Positions 7,785 to 17,812 of a stretch of 53,881 nt of DNA are shown here, piece by piece (position 1 is the first letter of the stretch; each line of letters starts with the position of its first letter). A program made the position numbers and the translations under genes. The DNA comes from Planctomycetaceae bacterium (GTDB lineage Bacteria > Planctomycetota > Planctomycetia > Planctomycetales > Planctomycetaceae), in contig JAQWSQ010000194.1 of the NCBI GenBank assembly GCA_029243145.1, forward strand, positions 1-53,881, in the 5' to 3' direction. The notes under the pieces are model-generated. The model was not told the DNA's origin and made no database searches. It saw nothing but the letters and a program-made list of their open reading frames with translations.

Positions 7785-9724
7785 TATTTATAACTCCTCG
7801 TTGCGAGGGGGACATTTTTAAATTCCAGTTGTTCTTTGTGGAGAGAAGGCTTCTCTCCGACGCCGTTAAACTCCCACGCTGCGACATAGGCAAACTCATC
7901 ATCGTGACGCATCGCTTCATTGTCGGCCGTTTGGTGTTCTGAACGGAAATGACCGCCGCACGATTCTTCGCGATTGAGGGCGTCTGTCGCAATCAGTTCT
8001 GCAAATTCCATGTAGTCGGCAACACGGCCCGCTTTTTCGAGAACCTGATTCAGTTCCTCGTTTTTACCGACGATTTTGAGGTCTTCCCAGAATTCTGAAC
8101 GCAGGCCCTGCACTTTTTCGATGGCTGTTTCCAAGCCTGCTTTGGTGCGTTCCATACCGACATAATCCCACAGAATGCCTCCGAGCTCTTTGTGGAATTG
8201 ATTAGGCGTACGGTTTCCGCCAATCGACATGATTTTATTGACACGCCCCTTCGCGTTCTCCAAAGCCTCTCTGCAGGCATCATGATCTTCAGTGATTTTC
8301 TCGAACGAATGACGAGCGAGATGATCGCCGATTGTGTATGGGATTACGAAGTATCCGTCCGCAAGGCCCTGCATCAGAGCACTTGCACCGAGCCGGTTGG
8401 CTCCGTGATCGGAGAAGTTGGCTTCTCCCAAGGCGTACAAACCGGGAATGGTCGTTTGCAGATGATAATCGACCCACAAGCCCCCCATTGTGTAGTGGAC
8501 GGCCGGGTAAATCTGCATCGGAACGTGATACGGATCGTCGCCCGTAATTTTCTTATACATATGGAACAAGTTGCCGTACTTGGATCGAACCACATCTTCA
8601 CCATCGCGGGCGATGGCATCGCGGAAATCGAGATAGACGGCTTGTCCGGTGTCGTTGACGCCGTGACCTTTATCGCATTCGAGTTTGGCGGCACGAGACG
8701 CGATGTCACGTGGTGCCAGATTGCCAAATGAGGGGTAACGGCGTTCGAGATAATAATCGCGTTCGTTGTCCGGGATATCCTTGGCGGGGCGATTGTCGTC
8801 TTTCCGTTTGGGAACCCAAACGCGACCGTCGTTCCGCAAACTCTCGCTCATGAGCGTCAGTTTGGACTGATAATCGCCAGAACGTGGAATGCAGGTTGGA
8901 TGAATTTGCGTGAAACAGGGATTCGCGAAGAACGCACCCTTCTTGTGACATCGCCAAGCCGCAGTGACGTTGGAACCATTCCCGTTAGTCGAAAGATACC
9001 AGGCGTTTCCGTAGCCCCCCGTTGCCAATACAACAGCGTCGGCGATGTGGGTCTCGAACTCACCTGTTACCAGGTTACGCGTGATAATTCCGCGAGCCTT
9101 GCCATCGATGATGATCACGTCGAGCATTTCGCGTCGGCTGTAGATGTTCACTTTTCCGGCGGAAACCTGTCGCATCAATGATTGGTAGGCACCCAACAGC
9201 AGTTGCTGACCGGTTTGGCCGCGGCAGTAAAATGTTCGTGAAACTTGTGCTCCACCGAACGAACGGTTCATCAGATAGCCACCATATTCACGAGCGAAGG
9301 GAACCCCTTGAGCCGTGCATTGGTCGATGATGTTGTTGGCAACTTGAGCCAGCCGATAGACGTTGGCTTCGCGACTGCGGAAGTCACCGCCTTTGACAGT
9401 GTCGTAAAACAGACGCCAGATGCTGTCACCATCGTTGGGATAGTTCTTGGCGGCGTTGATGCCACCCTGAGCTGCGATACTGTGTGCCCGACGCGGACTA
9501 TCCTGAATGCAGAACGATTTGACGTTGTAGCCGAGTTCACCCAGAGTTGCCGCAGCGGCTCCACCGGCCAGCCCGGTTCCCACCACAATGATGTTGAACT
9601 TCCGCTTGTTCGACGGATTGACCAGTTTTAGATCGAACTTGCACTTATCCCACTTGTCCTCAATCGGACCATCGGGGATTTTAGAATCGAGAATATTGGA
9701 AATGGAAGGTTCCGCAATGGCCAT
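7784..9724 (-). CDS. sdhA: Succinate dehydrogenase/fumarate reductase flavoprotein subunit
   Basis: Oxidises succinate to fumarate using covalently bound FAD, as part of complex II on the cytoplasmic face of the inner membrane. The 646-residue protein has the FAD-binding [13 protein letters not shown] near residue 47, the His of [12 protein letters not shown] that carries the flavin, [12 protein letters not shown] in the active-site region, and a C-terminal helical domain. AGGGAG precedes the ATG by about 7 bases. It is the middle gene of sdhCAB. Confidence 0.97.
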   Translation of the reverse strand: MAIAEPSISNILDSKIPDGPIEDKWDKCKFDLKLVNPSNKRKFNIIVVGTGLAGGAAAATLGELGYNVKSFCIQDSPRRAHSIAAQGGINAAKNYPNDGDSIWRLFYDTVKGGDFRSREANVYRLAQVANNIIDQCTAQGVPFAREYGGYLMNRSFGGAQVSRTFYCRGQTGQQLLLGAYQSLMRQVSAGKVNIYSRREMLDVIIIDGKARGIITRNLVTGEFETHIADAVVLATGGYGNAWYLSTNGNGSNVTAAWRCHKKGAFFANPCFTQIHPTCIPRSGDYQSKLTLMSESLRNDGRVWVPKRKDDNRPAKDIPDNERDYYLERRYPSFGNLAPRDIASRAAKLECDKGHGVNDTGQAVYLDFRDAIARDGEDVVRSKYGNLFHMYKKITGDDPYHVPMQIYPAVHYTMGGLWVDYHLQTTIPGLYALGEANFSDHGANRLGASALMQGLADGYFVIPYTIGDHLARHSFEKITEDHDACREALENAKGRVNKIMSIGGNRTPNQFHKELGGILWDYVGMERTKAGLETAIEKVQGLRSEFWEDLKIVGKNEELNQVLEKAGRVADYMEFAELIATDALNREESCGGHFRSEHQTADNEAMRHDDEFAYVAAWEFNGVGEKPSLHKEQLEFKNVPLATRSYK

Positions 9725-9793
9725 GGATGGCTCCCTGACGGATGAATGAATTTGTCTAATCTCAAAAAACTTACGGCTTGAGGCTTATCTCTG

Positions 9794-10474
9794 TCACTGA
9801 AACAAAACCGCCCATAGCGGGAAACTGGCAAAGCCGACAGCAACAATCACGGCAAAGCTGGTGCCCGCACATTTGATGAATTTGTTGTATTTGGGATGGC
9901 TCAAACCCAGTGACTGAAACGCACTTGAGAATCCGTGACTGAGGTGAAATCCTAAAACGATCACACCGGCGATGTAGGCACAAAATGTAATTGGGTCGCG
10001 TAGAAGACGGACCGCTTTGTCGAAAGGTTCTTCGCCTTCTGGTCCGGGGTTCCGAATTCCGAGCCGAAAGTCTACCAAGTGAAGCAAGATGAAACCGAGG
10101 ACAATGACGCCCGTGATCCACATCCAATTATGGGGGAAGAACGTAAGCAGAGGAGTTCCCTGCTTACTCTGATTGACATCGTAATCCTGCTTGCGTGCTG
10201 ATTTATTTTCCCAGGTCGTCACAACGGCCAGAATCAAGTGAGCCACGAACAAAACAAACAGCCCCACTTCAGCCACTGCGAGCAGTGCTTTCTGTTCGTG
10301 CAGCGTGTGGGCATAATGGTTGAATTCTTCCGCACCTACGAAGAGGAGCAGATTACCGGCAAGGTGAGTAATCAGGAAACCACATAACAGTAGTCCCGTA
10401 ATCCCCATGACGTATTTTTTGCCGAGGGATGATGAGAGGGCTCGGATCAGCCAGTTCAAGATTGGCTCCTTCAT
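9794..10474 (-). CDS. sdhC: Succinate dehydrogenase cytochrome b subunit
   Basis: Membrane anchor with quinone and haem b sites. The 226 residues form about five helices, with histidines in THLAGN, HYAHTLHEQ, FVAHLIL, ILLHLVDFR and GFHLSHGF, the pattern of the single-subunit, di-haem cytochrome b558 type; accordingly there is no sdhD. I chose the ATG at 10474 (MKEPILNW) over an upstream in-frame TTG at 10516, because homologous subunits begin close to NWLIRAL. It is the first gene of the operon, 69 bp before sdhA. Confidence 0.93.
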   Translation of the reverse strand: MKEPILNWLIRALSSSLGKKYVMGITGLLLCGFLITHLAGNLLLFVGAEEFNHYAHTLHEQKALLAVAEVGLFVLFVAHLILAVVTTWENKSARKQDYDVNQSKQGTPLLTFFPHNWMWITGVIVLGFILLHLVDFRLGIRNPGPEGEEPFDKAVRLLRDPITFCAYIAGVIVLGFHLSHGFSSAFQSLGLSHPKYNKFIKCAGTSFAVIVAVGFASFPLWAVLFQ

Positions 10475-10585
10475 GAGCGAATCGTTCAGGGTGTCTGTTA
10501 AGGGACGGAATCGCAAAACCGACCCATCTTTTGCCGCTGATTCATAGACCGTATTGTGGCCTCGGAATTCACAGTATATCTATTG

Positions 10586-10613
10586 ATTATAAGTGGTGCG
10601 GGGCCAACTTCAA
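10586..10613 (-). promoter_or_regulatory. Candidate sigma-70 promoter of sdhCAB
   Basis: Minus strand: TTGAAG (10613-10608), 16-base spacer and a perfect TATAAT (10591-10586). The start site would be near 10579, giving a leader of about 105 bases to the sdhC ATG. It is among the best promoter-like sequences in the window. Confidence 0.6.
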
Positions 10614-10897
10614 TCACCAAGCCGTTTTACAGCGGTTGAAACGAAAGAATGTCAAAGATTCTCGACTCTGGGAAAGAGAAGTTCATCCATTCTTCTTAAG
10701 ATCGTATCTTTTATTCTTTAATCGTTGCTTTGCCCGTTAAACGCTGAGGATCACCCAATCCAGTGACGAATGTCTCAAATGTATCTTTGAGTGGTACGGC
10801 AGGACACAATCGCCAAGGAGTTGAGCCACCTCTTATGATGGGGAGGATCTCGTGATTGGTCACCCTGCCTCCTCATTCCCGAACAATGAACCCCCTA

Positions 10898-11187
10898 TTC
10901 AAGATGTCAAGATTCGGAAAATCGGGGACACACCTTGACCGAATCTTGACCAAATGTTGAATCAAATCTTCCCGAATCTTGATTCCGTATCTTGTGTACT
11001 CTTGAGCAACTTGTTGACTCTCTTCGGCTTGCGTTAATGGCCTCGTTTTGGTGAATGGTCGCATTTTCGGGGTGCGCATTTTCTACGTCACGCGAGATCG
11101 CTCTCTTTCTCACGTTGCAGTGATCGTCATTGTTGAACAATGAATGACACTCGAACCTATCCAATGTGCTTGCGCACAATGGCTATG
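10898..11187 (-). repeat. 290-bp dispersed repeat, copy 2 (inverted relative to copy 1)
   Basis: The reverse complement matches 163-452 end to end. The roughly 11-bp units recur (CAACATTTGGT, CAAGATTCGGT). The closing hairpin is kept: CAAGGTGT faces ACATCTTG, where the one change still allows a G:U pair. Differences between the copies fall about equally on all three positions of the frame open here, so the 90-codon frame at 10907-11179 is not under coding constraint. No IS sequence flanks this copy within the window. Confidence 0.8.
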
Positions 11188-11287
11188 TGTAAGTCGAATT
11201 GCCAAAGATCAATTCGCCGTCAGGCGAACCACGAACGCTAACTCTGGTAGATCGTGTTTGGCAAGGTGAATTTGAACGATCATTATT

Positions 11288-11320
11288 TGACGCAAAGACG
11301 CGAAGGAGCAAAGAAACGCA
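11288..11320 (+). repeat. 33-bp dispersed unit (TGACGCAAAG...AAGAAACGCA)
   Basis: A 33-base segment starting TGACGCAAAG and ending AAGAAACGCA. The reverse complement of 52570-52602 has the same length and the same ends, with a variable middle. It is composed of jumbled CGCAAAG/CGCGAAG words. Confidence 0.6.
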
Positions 11321-11412
11321 AAGGGTGGGAGTGAGAACAGTCGCCAACGTGTAAATCCAGTTTTTAGGTCATGCTCCTGCATGACTTCCAGTTGGAATCA
11401 AAGAATCGACAA

Positions 11413-11536
11413 CCACGAATGACTCGAATCAAGCGAATAAAAAAGGGTGGCGGCGGGCGCACCATGAAATGGAAGCCCCCGAAACTTATGCACGAAGGAT
11501 TTCACCGCAGATGACGCGGATCACCCAGATAAAAAG
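11413..11536 (+). repeat. Direct repeat of about 125 bp, copy A
   Basis: Begins CCACGAATGACTCGAATC, passes through GGGTGGCGGCGGGCGC and GAAGGATTTCACCGC, and ends GATAAAAAG. The same blocks occur in the same order at 11987-12115, with small indels. Confidence 0.7.
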
Positions 11537-11986
11537 AGAGCAAGTGAACGCAGAGTATTTACAATAGGTGTGGGTGGGGCGGTAATAAGCGTGCAGAAAA
11601 GAGCCAACTTTGATTTCACATCTCGTTGACGTATTACGGCACGCAAGCATAGCCCCAGAGAAAAGAATTTGAATCACGCGGCGGCGCGGCGACGCGGCGG
11701 AAAAGAGAGAACACTTATCTTCGCTAATAATCTCTGATCCTGATCAATGAAGATGAGCCATCATTTGTGTTTCCAATTGATGAATCAAAAAAGCAGACAG
11801 GCATCGGCACTCTGAAATCGAGTGGCGTTGAAAGCTTGTCTTTGAGTGAGTCTTATTGGAGCATCTTTTGGGACCACGCGTGACTTGAATGAGTCATAGC
11901 CCGATCTGCGCCAGCAGTCGGGATGGGGGCAAGTGTCATTCGACGTGCAATGAAACTCGTCAGTCGGCGTCGTGAGAAAGAACTCA

Positions 11987-12115
11987 CCACGAATGACTCG
12001 AATCAGACGAATAAAATTAAAACAGGGTGGCGGCGGGCGCTCCGTGAAACGGAAGACCCCGGTGATTGATCGTGAAGGATTTGACCGCGGATCGCGCTGA
12101 TTTCACGGATAAAAC
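11987..12115 (+). repeat. Direct repeat of about 125 bp, copy B
   Basis: Second copy of the block seen at 11413-11536: CCACGAATGACTCGAATC, GGGTGGCGGCGGGCGC, GAAGGATTTGACCGCGG, then GGATAAAA. The copies are 574 bp apart, with unrelated sequence between them. Confidence 0.7.
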
Positions 12116-12288
12116 TCACATGCTCACGCGAGCGAGAGCATGGCACCCGGCTTACCTCGCAGTGTCCGTTAACCAAGCAGTATTCTCGATCACTTACTGC
12201 CAGCGTGAGGCCTCTTTCGGGGCCATCCGTGGTCTCTTTATGTTGAGCGAGGTCTACTGGATGTTGCAGCAGGTACTGGCCCCCCCCA

Positions 12289-14547
12289 CTACGATTTCTT
12301 CTTCTTGCCTTGTCGTTTGTTCTTCGGTTGACCGATCGGTTTTTTGCCGCTCGGCTTCCCCTTCCCTTTCGACTTCTGTTTTCCTTTGGGTCTCTTCTTC
12401 GATTTGTCAGACTTGGACTTATTGCCGCCGGCGAGGAGGTCGAAGTCGAGCGAGCGGCGGTCGATGTCCACTTTGGCGACCTTCACCACCACTGGATCAC
12501 CCAACCGATATTTCGTGCCGGTGGCACGACCCACCATAGCCCTCGCTTTTTGGTCGTATTCAAAGCTCTCTTTCGATTCGAGTCGTCGGATATGGACCAA
12601 ACCCTCGACCGGGATTTCGATTCCTTGTGCGAAGATACCGAAGGTTTCCACGCCGGTAATGATGGCGTGCATCTCCTCACCAATCTTGTCTTCCATGTAA
12701 CGCAGAAGTTTCAACTTGGTTAACTCGCGCTCGGCACGTTCCGCACGGCGCGATGTCTGCGAACAATGTTTGCCGAGTCGAATCAGCTCTTCTTCGTTCG
12801 ATTCTTTCGGTCGGCGGGTTTTGCGAACAATGGAGTCGATAATGCGATGGACGGTCAGGTCGGGATAACGACGGATAGGACTTGTGAAGTGGCAATAGTG
12901 TTCTTCGGCGAGAGCGTAATGTCCCACTTCAAAACGTGAATACTCGGCCTGTTTCATGCTGCGAAGCAAGCCGTAACTGATGGATCGTTCGGCGGGGTGT
13001 CCTTCAACCTTTTTTAAGAGGGCTTGAATCGAGCGACGATCCTGATACTTGGGTAAGGGAAAATCGAGCGTTCCCACGAAGTCTGCGAAGGCTTTCAATT
13101 TCATTTCATCGGGGTCGGCGTGAGTTCGACGAAGGAACAGGATTCCCCGATCGGTCAACTCCTTGGCGACGGCGATGTTAGCGGCCAGCATAAATTCTTC
13201 GATGATCTGGTGCGATTCATCGTGATCCGATTCAACCGCTCCCGTGACTCGGCCTTCTTTGTCGAATGTTAGTTTGACTTCGGGCATTGAGAGTTCGAGC
13301 ATGCCTTTATCGTGTCGGCGTGAACGTAATATTCGAGCGAGCTTTTGCATGCGGACCAGCAGATCGTAAACTTTGGCGCCGACTTTTTTACGGCCTTTCT
13401 CGCCCGCATCGATTAGCGGGATGACTTGTTCATAGGCGAATCGTTGTTGAACTTTGATCGCCGTGTTGGAAAGCCGTGTCGAGACGGGAATCCCTTCGGG
13501 AGTGAATTCGATAAAGCACGACTTCGTAAAGCGAACCTTCCCTTCTTGTAAAGATGCGAGACCGTTCGAGATGATCTCGGGGAGCATCGGTATCACTTTG
13601 CGGGGCAGATAGACACTCGTGCCACGTTTGACGGCTTCTGTGTTGAGCGGACTTTTCGGCCGCACGAAGTGGGAGACATCGGCGATATGTACGCCGAGAA
13701 CGTAGTGTCCTTTTTCATTCACATCGAGTGAAATCGCATCGTCGAAGTCGCGGGCATCAACCGGGTCAATCGTGATGATTGTCTCGGCGGTCAAATCTTC
13801 GCGACCTTCGAGGTTCGTATCGTCGAAGCGATCCGCCTGGCGTCGGGCATCTTCGAGAACATCTTCGGGGAATTCGTTCGGGATGCCGAATTGGTAGACG
13901 ATGGAAAGTGTATCGACTTCGACATCTCCGCCGGGTCCGAGAACTTTGGTGATCACCCCTTCCCCCGGTCGTCGTGGCGTCGGGAAACGCAGCATGTCGA
14001 AGACGACTTTGTCGTCGGGGTTGGCTCCCTTCGCGCCGGGGTCACCGACATAGACGGGGTCGTTGAACGTGCGTCCGTCGACCTGCACGTAGCTTTGGCC
14101 GTCTTTCTCAAAATAGGTTCCGACAAACGTACTCGCCTGCCGCTCGATGATTTCCACAATCTGTCCGACCAGTTTACCACTTCGACCGCGACGTGTTGTG
14201 ATTCGTACGAGAACTTCGTCTCCTGAAGCGGCGTCGATCATCTCGCCTTCGGGAATCCAATATTCCTGAAGCTCTTTGCCGGGAGTCTGATCGTGAGGTC
14301 GGAAGAATCCGTCTCCACTCGCCATCCGTTTGACGACTCCTCCGACGAGATCGGTGCCGGTTGAGATGGAATAAGTTTTGTTACTGTGCTGTCGCGCTCG
14401 GCCTGCTGCGATGTGTTCGGAAAGAATTCGGCGCAATTTGCCGCGTGCTTTGCTGGAGACGTTCATGGCGTCGGCCAGCTCGCTGAACTTCAGCGGTTGA
14501 TAATCTTTTGCGGAAAGGAGGTCGAGGACGTCCTGTTCGATACTCAT
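12289..14547 (-). CDS. rnr: Ribonuclease R (RNB-family 3'-5' exoribonuclease)
   Basis: Degrades structured RNA processively from the 3' end; cytosolic. The 752-residue protein has an N-terminal winged-helix segment, cold-shock/OB folds, an RNB catalytic domain whose metal-binding DPVDARDFDDAISL starts near residue 261, an S1 domain (ITGVETFGIFAQGI...) and a lysine-rich tail of about 40 residues, as in RNase R rather than RNase II. I chose the ATG at 14547 (MSIEQDVLDLL), which has AAGAAGAC upstream; the open frame runs 26 codons further up without family similarity. A YhaM-type exoribonuclease gene lies upstream on the same strand. Confidence 0.95.
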   Translation of the reverse strand: MSIEQDVLDLLSAKDYQPLKFSELADAMNVSSKARGKLRRILSEHIAAGRARQHSNKTYSISTGTDLVGGVVKRMASGDGFFRPHDQTPGKELQEYWIPEGEMIDAASGDEVLVRITTRRGRSGKLVGQIVEIIERQASTFVGTYFEKDGQSYVQVDGRTFNDPVYVGDPGAKGANPDDKVVFDMLRFPTPRRPGEGVITKVLGPGGDVEVDTLSIVYQFGIPNEFPEDVLEDARRQADRFDDTNLEGREDLTAETIITIDPVDARDFDDAISLDVNEKGHYVLGVHIADVSHFVRPKSPLNTEAVKRGTSVYLPRKVIPMLPEIISNGLASLQEGKVRFTKSCFIEFTPEGIPVSTRLSNTAIKVQQRFAYEQVIPLIDAGEKGRKKVGAKVYDLLVRMQKLARILRSRRHDKGMLELSMPEVKLTFDKEGRVTGAVESDHDESHQIIEEFMLAANIAVAKELTDRGILFLRRTHADPDEMKLKAFADFVGTLDFPLPKYQDRRSIQALLKKVEGHPAERSISYGLLRSMKQAEYSRFEVGHYALAEEHYCHFTSPIRRYPDLTVHRIIDSIVRKTRRPKESNEEELIRLGKHCSQTSRRAERAERELTKLKLLRYMEDKIGEEMHAIITGVETFGIFAQGIEIPVEGLVHIRRLESKESFEYDQKARAMVGRATGTKYRLGDPVVVKVAKVDIDRRSLDFDLLAGGNKSKSDKSKKRPKGKQKSKGKGKPSGKKPIGQPKNKRQGKKKKS

Positions 14548-14784
14548 AGTTGTCTTCTTTGTTGGTACTTTGTCTTTTGTGTTTTTTGACAGCAATGTTT
14601 TCTGCTGGCGGTCAAAATCGAGCATTAACTATCCTCCTCACTCGATTCTCTTCTCTTCTGGACAAGAAGAGGGCCGCAGGCCGGATAAGAATGTTGAGTG
14701 AATCGATCAATGCTAATCAATGTGCGCAGTATCAGTGTGACCGTTTGTGACCGGTATCACAATCAGAATCTCTGCGGGGAGAGA

Positions 14785-15765
14785 CTATTCGCCTTTGTAA
14801 AGCTTACGGTCGAGGCGCGGGATGAAGGGTGTCCATTTCGACTGGCCATCGGGGTCGTCTTTGATCGTGCGAGAGAATTCATGCATTTTCGCATCGAGGT
14901 TATCGATGTAATGCAAGGCGATCGCTTCGATCGTCATCGGCAAGCGAGAACTGCCGAATTCGTAGCTTCCATGATGCGAAATGATCATGTGTTTCAATCT
15001 TAGACCAATCTCAGGGTCGAGAGGTTCGCCCGAAAGTCGATCTGCTTCTGCAATTTTCTCATTCAGAATCTCGACACCGATGGTCATATGGCCAATCAGT
15101 TGGCCCTCATCGGTGTAACTGAGTGATGTTTCGGCTGAGAGTTCTTTGACTTTTCCGAGATCGTGCAAGAAGCAGCCGGCCAGCAGCAAGTCGAGATCCA
15201 GATCTTCATAGAGATCAGAAATTCGCGTGGCTGCTTCCATCATGCTGGCAACGTGTTCGAGAAGTCCCCCTTGGTAGGCATGGTGGGCTTTGATACCAGC
15301 GGGTGACATTGCGAACGTATCCATCAGTGTTTGGTCAACCAGAAAACATTCCATGACCGATCTGAGACCGGGGTGCGAAATGCCGAGCAATTTTTCGCGG
15401 ACATCGTTGAGTAGCTTGTCGGTTTCCACGGTGGAACTTTGTTGGAACTCAGCCGGATCGACCGTCGACTCGTCCACTTTTTCGATGCGAGTCAGAATCA
15501 TTTGCAAAGATCCTTGATACGACTGCACTTTGCCGCGGATTTTGACAAAATCGCCCGTGTTGATGTAATTCATGTCCTGTTCAATGACATTCCACATCAA
15601 ACCGCTCATCACGCCTGTTTTGTCGCGAAGAGTCGCCAGCAAGTATAAATCGGCGTTACGATTCGCACGCAGTTGTTTTTCGGCCAGAAGGTAGACTTCT
15701 TCGACACTGTCTCCGTCGGAGAGTTCTTTCAAGAAACGTCGATTTTTGGTCTGAGTGTCGGACAT
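14785..15765 (-). CDS. YhaM-like 3'-5' exoribonuclease (OB fold plus HD domain)
   Basis: 326 residues. The N-terminal 110 or so fit an OB-fold nucleic-acid-binding domain (YLLATLRDKTG..., VKIRGKV). The C-terminal part is an HD phosphohydrolase with HHAYQGGLLEH, HDLGK and IISHHG, the metal-binding pattern of the YhaM/CBF1 family, which trims RNA and single-stranded DNA from the 3' end. A general HD-domain protein is the fallback call. It is upstream of rnr on the same strand, separated by about 240 bp, so co-transcription is possible but not shown. It is divergent from proS. Confidence 0.85.
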   Translation of the reverse strand: MSDTQTKNRRFLKELSDGDSVEEVYLLAEKQLRANRNADLYLLATLRDKTGVMSGLMWNVIEQDMNYINTGDFVKIRGKVQSYQGSLQMILTRIEKVDESTVDPAEFQQSSTVETDKLLNDVREKLLGISHPGLRSVMECFLVDQTLMDTFAMSPAGIKAHHAYQGGLLEHVASMMEAATRISDLYEDLDLDLLLAGCFLHDLGKVKELSAETSLSYTDEGQLIGHMTIGVEILNEKIAEADRLSGEPLDPEIGLRLKHMIISHHGSYEFGSSRLPMTIEAIALHYIDNLDAKMHEFSRTIKDDPDGQSKWTPFIPRLDRKLYKGE

Positions 15766-15934
15766 CCGGGAAGCCTGTCTTTCATCGAGCAGGTTCAGAT
15801 TGCTCTTATGGAACTGAACCTTGAGGTTATTTTTCAGTCTTAGATTCTAGGTGCCGTGCGTCCGGCTCTCAAGGCAGTCTGCCCCGATATACGCGAGGAA
15901 TCGATTTTCGTCCAAAATTCCCGGTGCAGGCGTT

Positions 15935-15963
15935 TTGCCGAGACTTCCGGCTTCTGCTAGAAT
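15935..15963 (+). promoter_or_regulatory. Candidate sigma-70 promoter of proS
   Basis: TTGCCG (15935-15940), a 17-base spacer, then TAGAAT (15958-15963). The start site would be near 15970, about 60 bases before the GTG start of proS. Both hexamers match the consensus at four or five of six positions and the spacing is ideal. Confidence 0.5.
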
Positions 15964-16031
15964 ATCGCCCTGCCGAGAGTTGGAATCTCTCGATAATCAC
16001 ACAATTTTTCTTATGGACGAAGGATACGCCC

Positions 16032-17807
16032 GTGCGTTGGTCGCAAACGCTGATTCCCACGATGAAAGAAAACCCCTCCGATGCGGAGATCCCCAGCCAT
16101 CGGCTGATGATTCGCGCGGGGCTTATTCGGCAATTGATGGCAGGAGCCTATACCTATTTGCCACTGGGATGGAAATCCATTCGCAAGGCAGAGGCCATTA
16201 TCCGTGAGGAAATGGATCGCGCGGGAGCGGTCGAGCTTCATATGCCGGCACTCCAGCCGATTGAACTCTTTGAGCGAACGGGACGGCGCGAAGCCTTCGG
16301 GAACGTGCTGATTGATTTCCCCATTCGACGTGGAAATCAGGAAGGTCAATACGCTCTCGGTCCCACTCACGAAGAAGTGATTACCGATTTGGTATCCAAA
16401 CTCGTCAGCAGCTATCGCCAGTTGCCGTTCACCATGTATCAGATTCAGACAAAATTTCGAAATGAAGAACGTCCACGATTCGGCGTGTTACGAACCAGCG
16501 AATTTCAGATGAAAGACGCTTATAGCTTCAGTGCAACCATTGAACAACTCGATGTCGCCTACGATGCGATGTACGACGCATACTGCCGCATCTTCGCACG
16601 TTGCGGGTTGGAATACCTGCCTGTCGAAGCCGAGAGCGGCCCAATCGGTGGCGACGCATCTCACGAGTTTATGATCCCGTCAGGCAATGGTGAGGATTCA
16701 ATCTTTCGCTGTCCATCGTGTCAATACGCGGCCAATATGGAGCGTGCCGACACGGGACGAACGGCTAATGTTGCACAAGTCGCCGATGGCGAGATGAAGA
16801 CACTCGAAGAAGTGGCGACTCCCAAAGCCGGCACCATTGAGCAAGTCACCCAGGCGATGGGGTGTGATGCGACTGATCTCATCAAGACCTTGATCTATGA
16901 TGTTGATGGTGAAACCGTAGCCGTTTTGATGCGGGGAGACCATGAAGCCAATGAAGGTAAAATTCGCCGTGCGTTGGATGCCAATTCAGTCGAACTCGCC
17001 GATAACGCGACCATCGAAAAAGTGACGGGAGCACCGGTCGGATTCGCTGGACCGAAGGGGTTGTCGATCAAAATGATCGCCGATCACGATGTTCCCAGTG
17101 TGAATCCCGCCGTCATTGGAGCGAACAAAGTCGATACGCATTTCAAAAATGTGTATCTCGGTCGCGATTATGAACTCCCGACCGACTCAGATGGGAAACC
17201 GATCACTCATGACCTGCGAAATGCTGAGCCCGGCGATGGTTGCCCGAAATGTGATGGAAAGCTGGAATGTGTTCACGGCATTGAAGTCGGGCATGTTTTC
17301 AAATTGGGGACCAAATATTCGGAAGCTCTCGATGCGAACTTTCTCGATGATAAAGAACAACGCCATCCGATCATCATGGGTTGTTACGGCATCGGTGTGA
17401 ATCGTATCGTGGCCGGCATCGCAGAAACCCGTCACGACGACAACGGCATCGACTGGCCATTATCGTTGGCTCCCTTTGAAGTCGACATTATCCCGTTGAA
17501 AGTGGACGACGAAGAAGTGATGCAAGCCGCAGAGGGTCTGTACGATTCGCTGAAATCACAAGGAGTGGATGTGATTCTCGACGACCGCCCTGCTCGTCCG
17601 GGAGTGAAATTCAAAGATTCAGAATTGATTGGATTCCCGCTTCGTGTGGTCATTGGTGGGCGTGGTTTGGCGGAAGGTAACATGGAAGTGAAATGGCGAT
17701 CTGATGAAGGTCCGACCATGATTCCTGTTGCCGAAGTGGAATCGCGAGTTTTGGAAATGCTTGACGCCAAACGAGCCGAAGAAGCCAGTCAGATTCCACA
17801 GGTGTGA
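16032..17807 (+). CDS. proS: Prolyl-tRNA synthetase (bacterial class II type)
   Basis: Charges tRNA-Pro. The 591-residue length includes the editing/insertion domain of the bacterial form. Landmarks are [12 protein letters not shown] at the start, motif 1 region ([14 protein letters not shown]), motif 2 [20 protein letters not shown], the insertion domain at about 220-400, motif 3 region [16 protein letters not shown], and a C-terminal anticodon-binding domain. The start is a GTG at 16032, preceded by GAAGGA with 7 bases between; the frame is open further upstream but lacks family similarity there. rluA follows with 5 bases between the stop and its ATG. Confidence 0.97.
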   Translation: MRWSQTLIPTMKENPSDAEIPSHRLMIRAGLIRQLMAGAYTYLPLGWKSIRKAEAIIREEMDRAGAVELHMPALQPIELFERTGRREAFGNVLIDFPIRRGNQEGQYALGPTHEEVITDLVSKLVSSYRQLPFTMYQIQTKFRNEERPRFGVLRTSEFQMKDAYSFSATIEQLDVAYDAMYDAYCRIFARCGLEYLPVEAESGPIGGDASHEFMIPSGNGEDSIFRCPSCQYAANMERADTGRTANVAQVADGEMKTLEEVATPKAGTIEQVTQAMGCDATDLIKTLIYDVDGETVAVLMRGDHEANEGKIRRALDANSVELADNATIEKVTGAPVGFAGPKGLSIKMIADHDVPSVNPAVIGANKVDTHFKNVYLGRDYELPTDSDGKPITHDLRNAEPGDGCPKCDGKLECVHGIEVGHVFKLGTKYSEALDANFLDDKEQRHPIIMGCYGIGVNRIVAGIAETRHDDNGIDWPLSLAPFEVDIIPLKVDDEEVMQAAEGLYDSLKSQGVDVILDDRPARPGVKFKDSELIGFPLRVVIGGRGLAEGNMEVKWRSDEGPTMIPVAEVESRVLEMLDAKRAEEASQIPQV

Positions 17808-17812
17808 TTAGT

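Larger units (their letters stand above)
10614..12288. other. 1.7-kb gene-free region rich in dispersed repeats
   Basis: No convincing gene lies between the sdh promoter and the end of rnr. The region holds the second 290-bp repeat (10898-11187), a 33-bp repeat unit (11288-11320), two direct repeat copies of about 125 bp (11413-11536 and 11987-12115), and a short GC-rich run of CGGCG/ACGCGG units near 11675-11700. Short open frames are present, but none has a ribosome binding site or a recognisable product. I see nothing else in 10614-10897 or 12116-12288. Confidence 0.7.

Noticed and set aside
10531-10740. Short open frame upstream of sdhC on the plus strand
   Set aside because: No ribosome binding site or family similarity, and it covers the sdh promoter.
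10907-11179. 90-codon open frame in repeat copy 2
   Set aside because: Differences from copy 1 are evenly spread over codon positions and copy 1 has two stops in this frame, so there is no sign of selection on a protein.
12066-12539. 157-codon plus-strand open frame at the end of rnr
   Set aside because: Overlaps the rnr lysine-rich tail in antisense and a repeat copy; composition reflects those, with no recognisable product.
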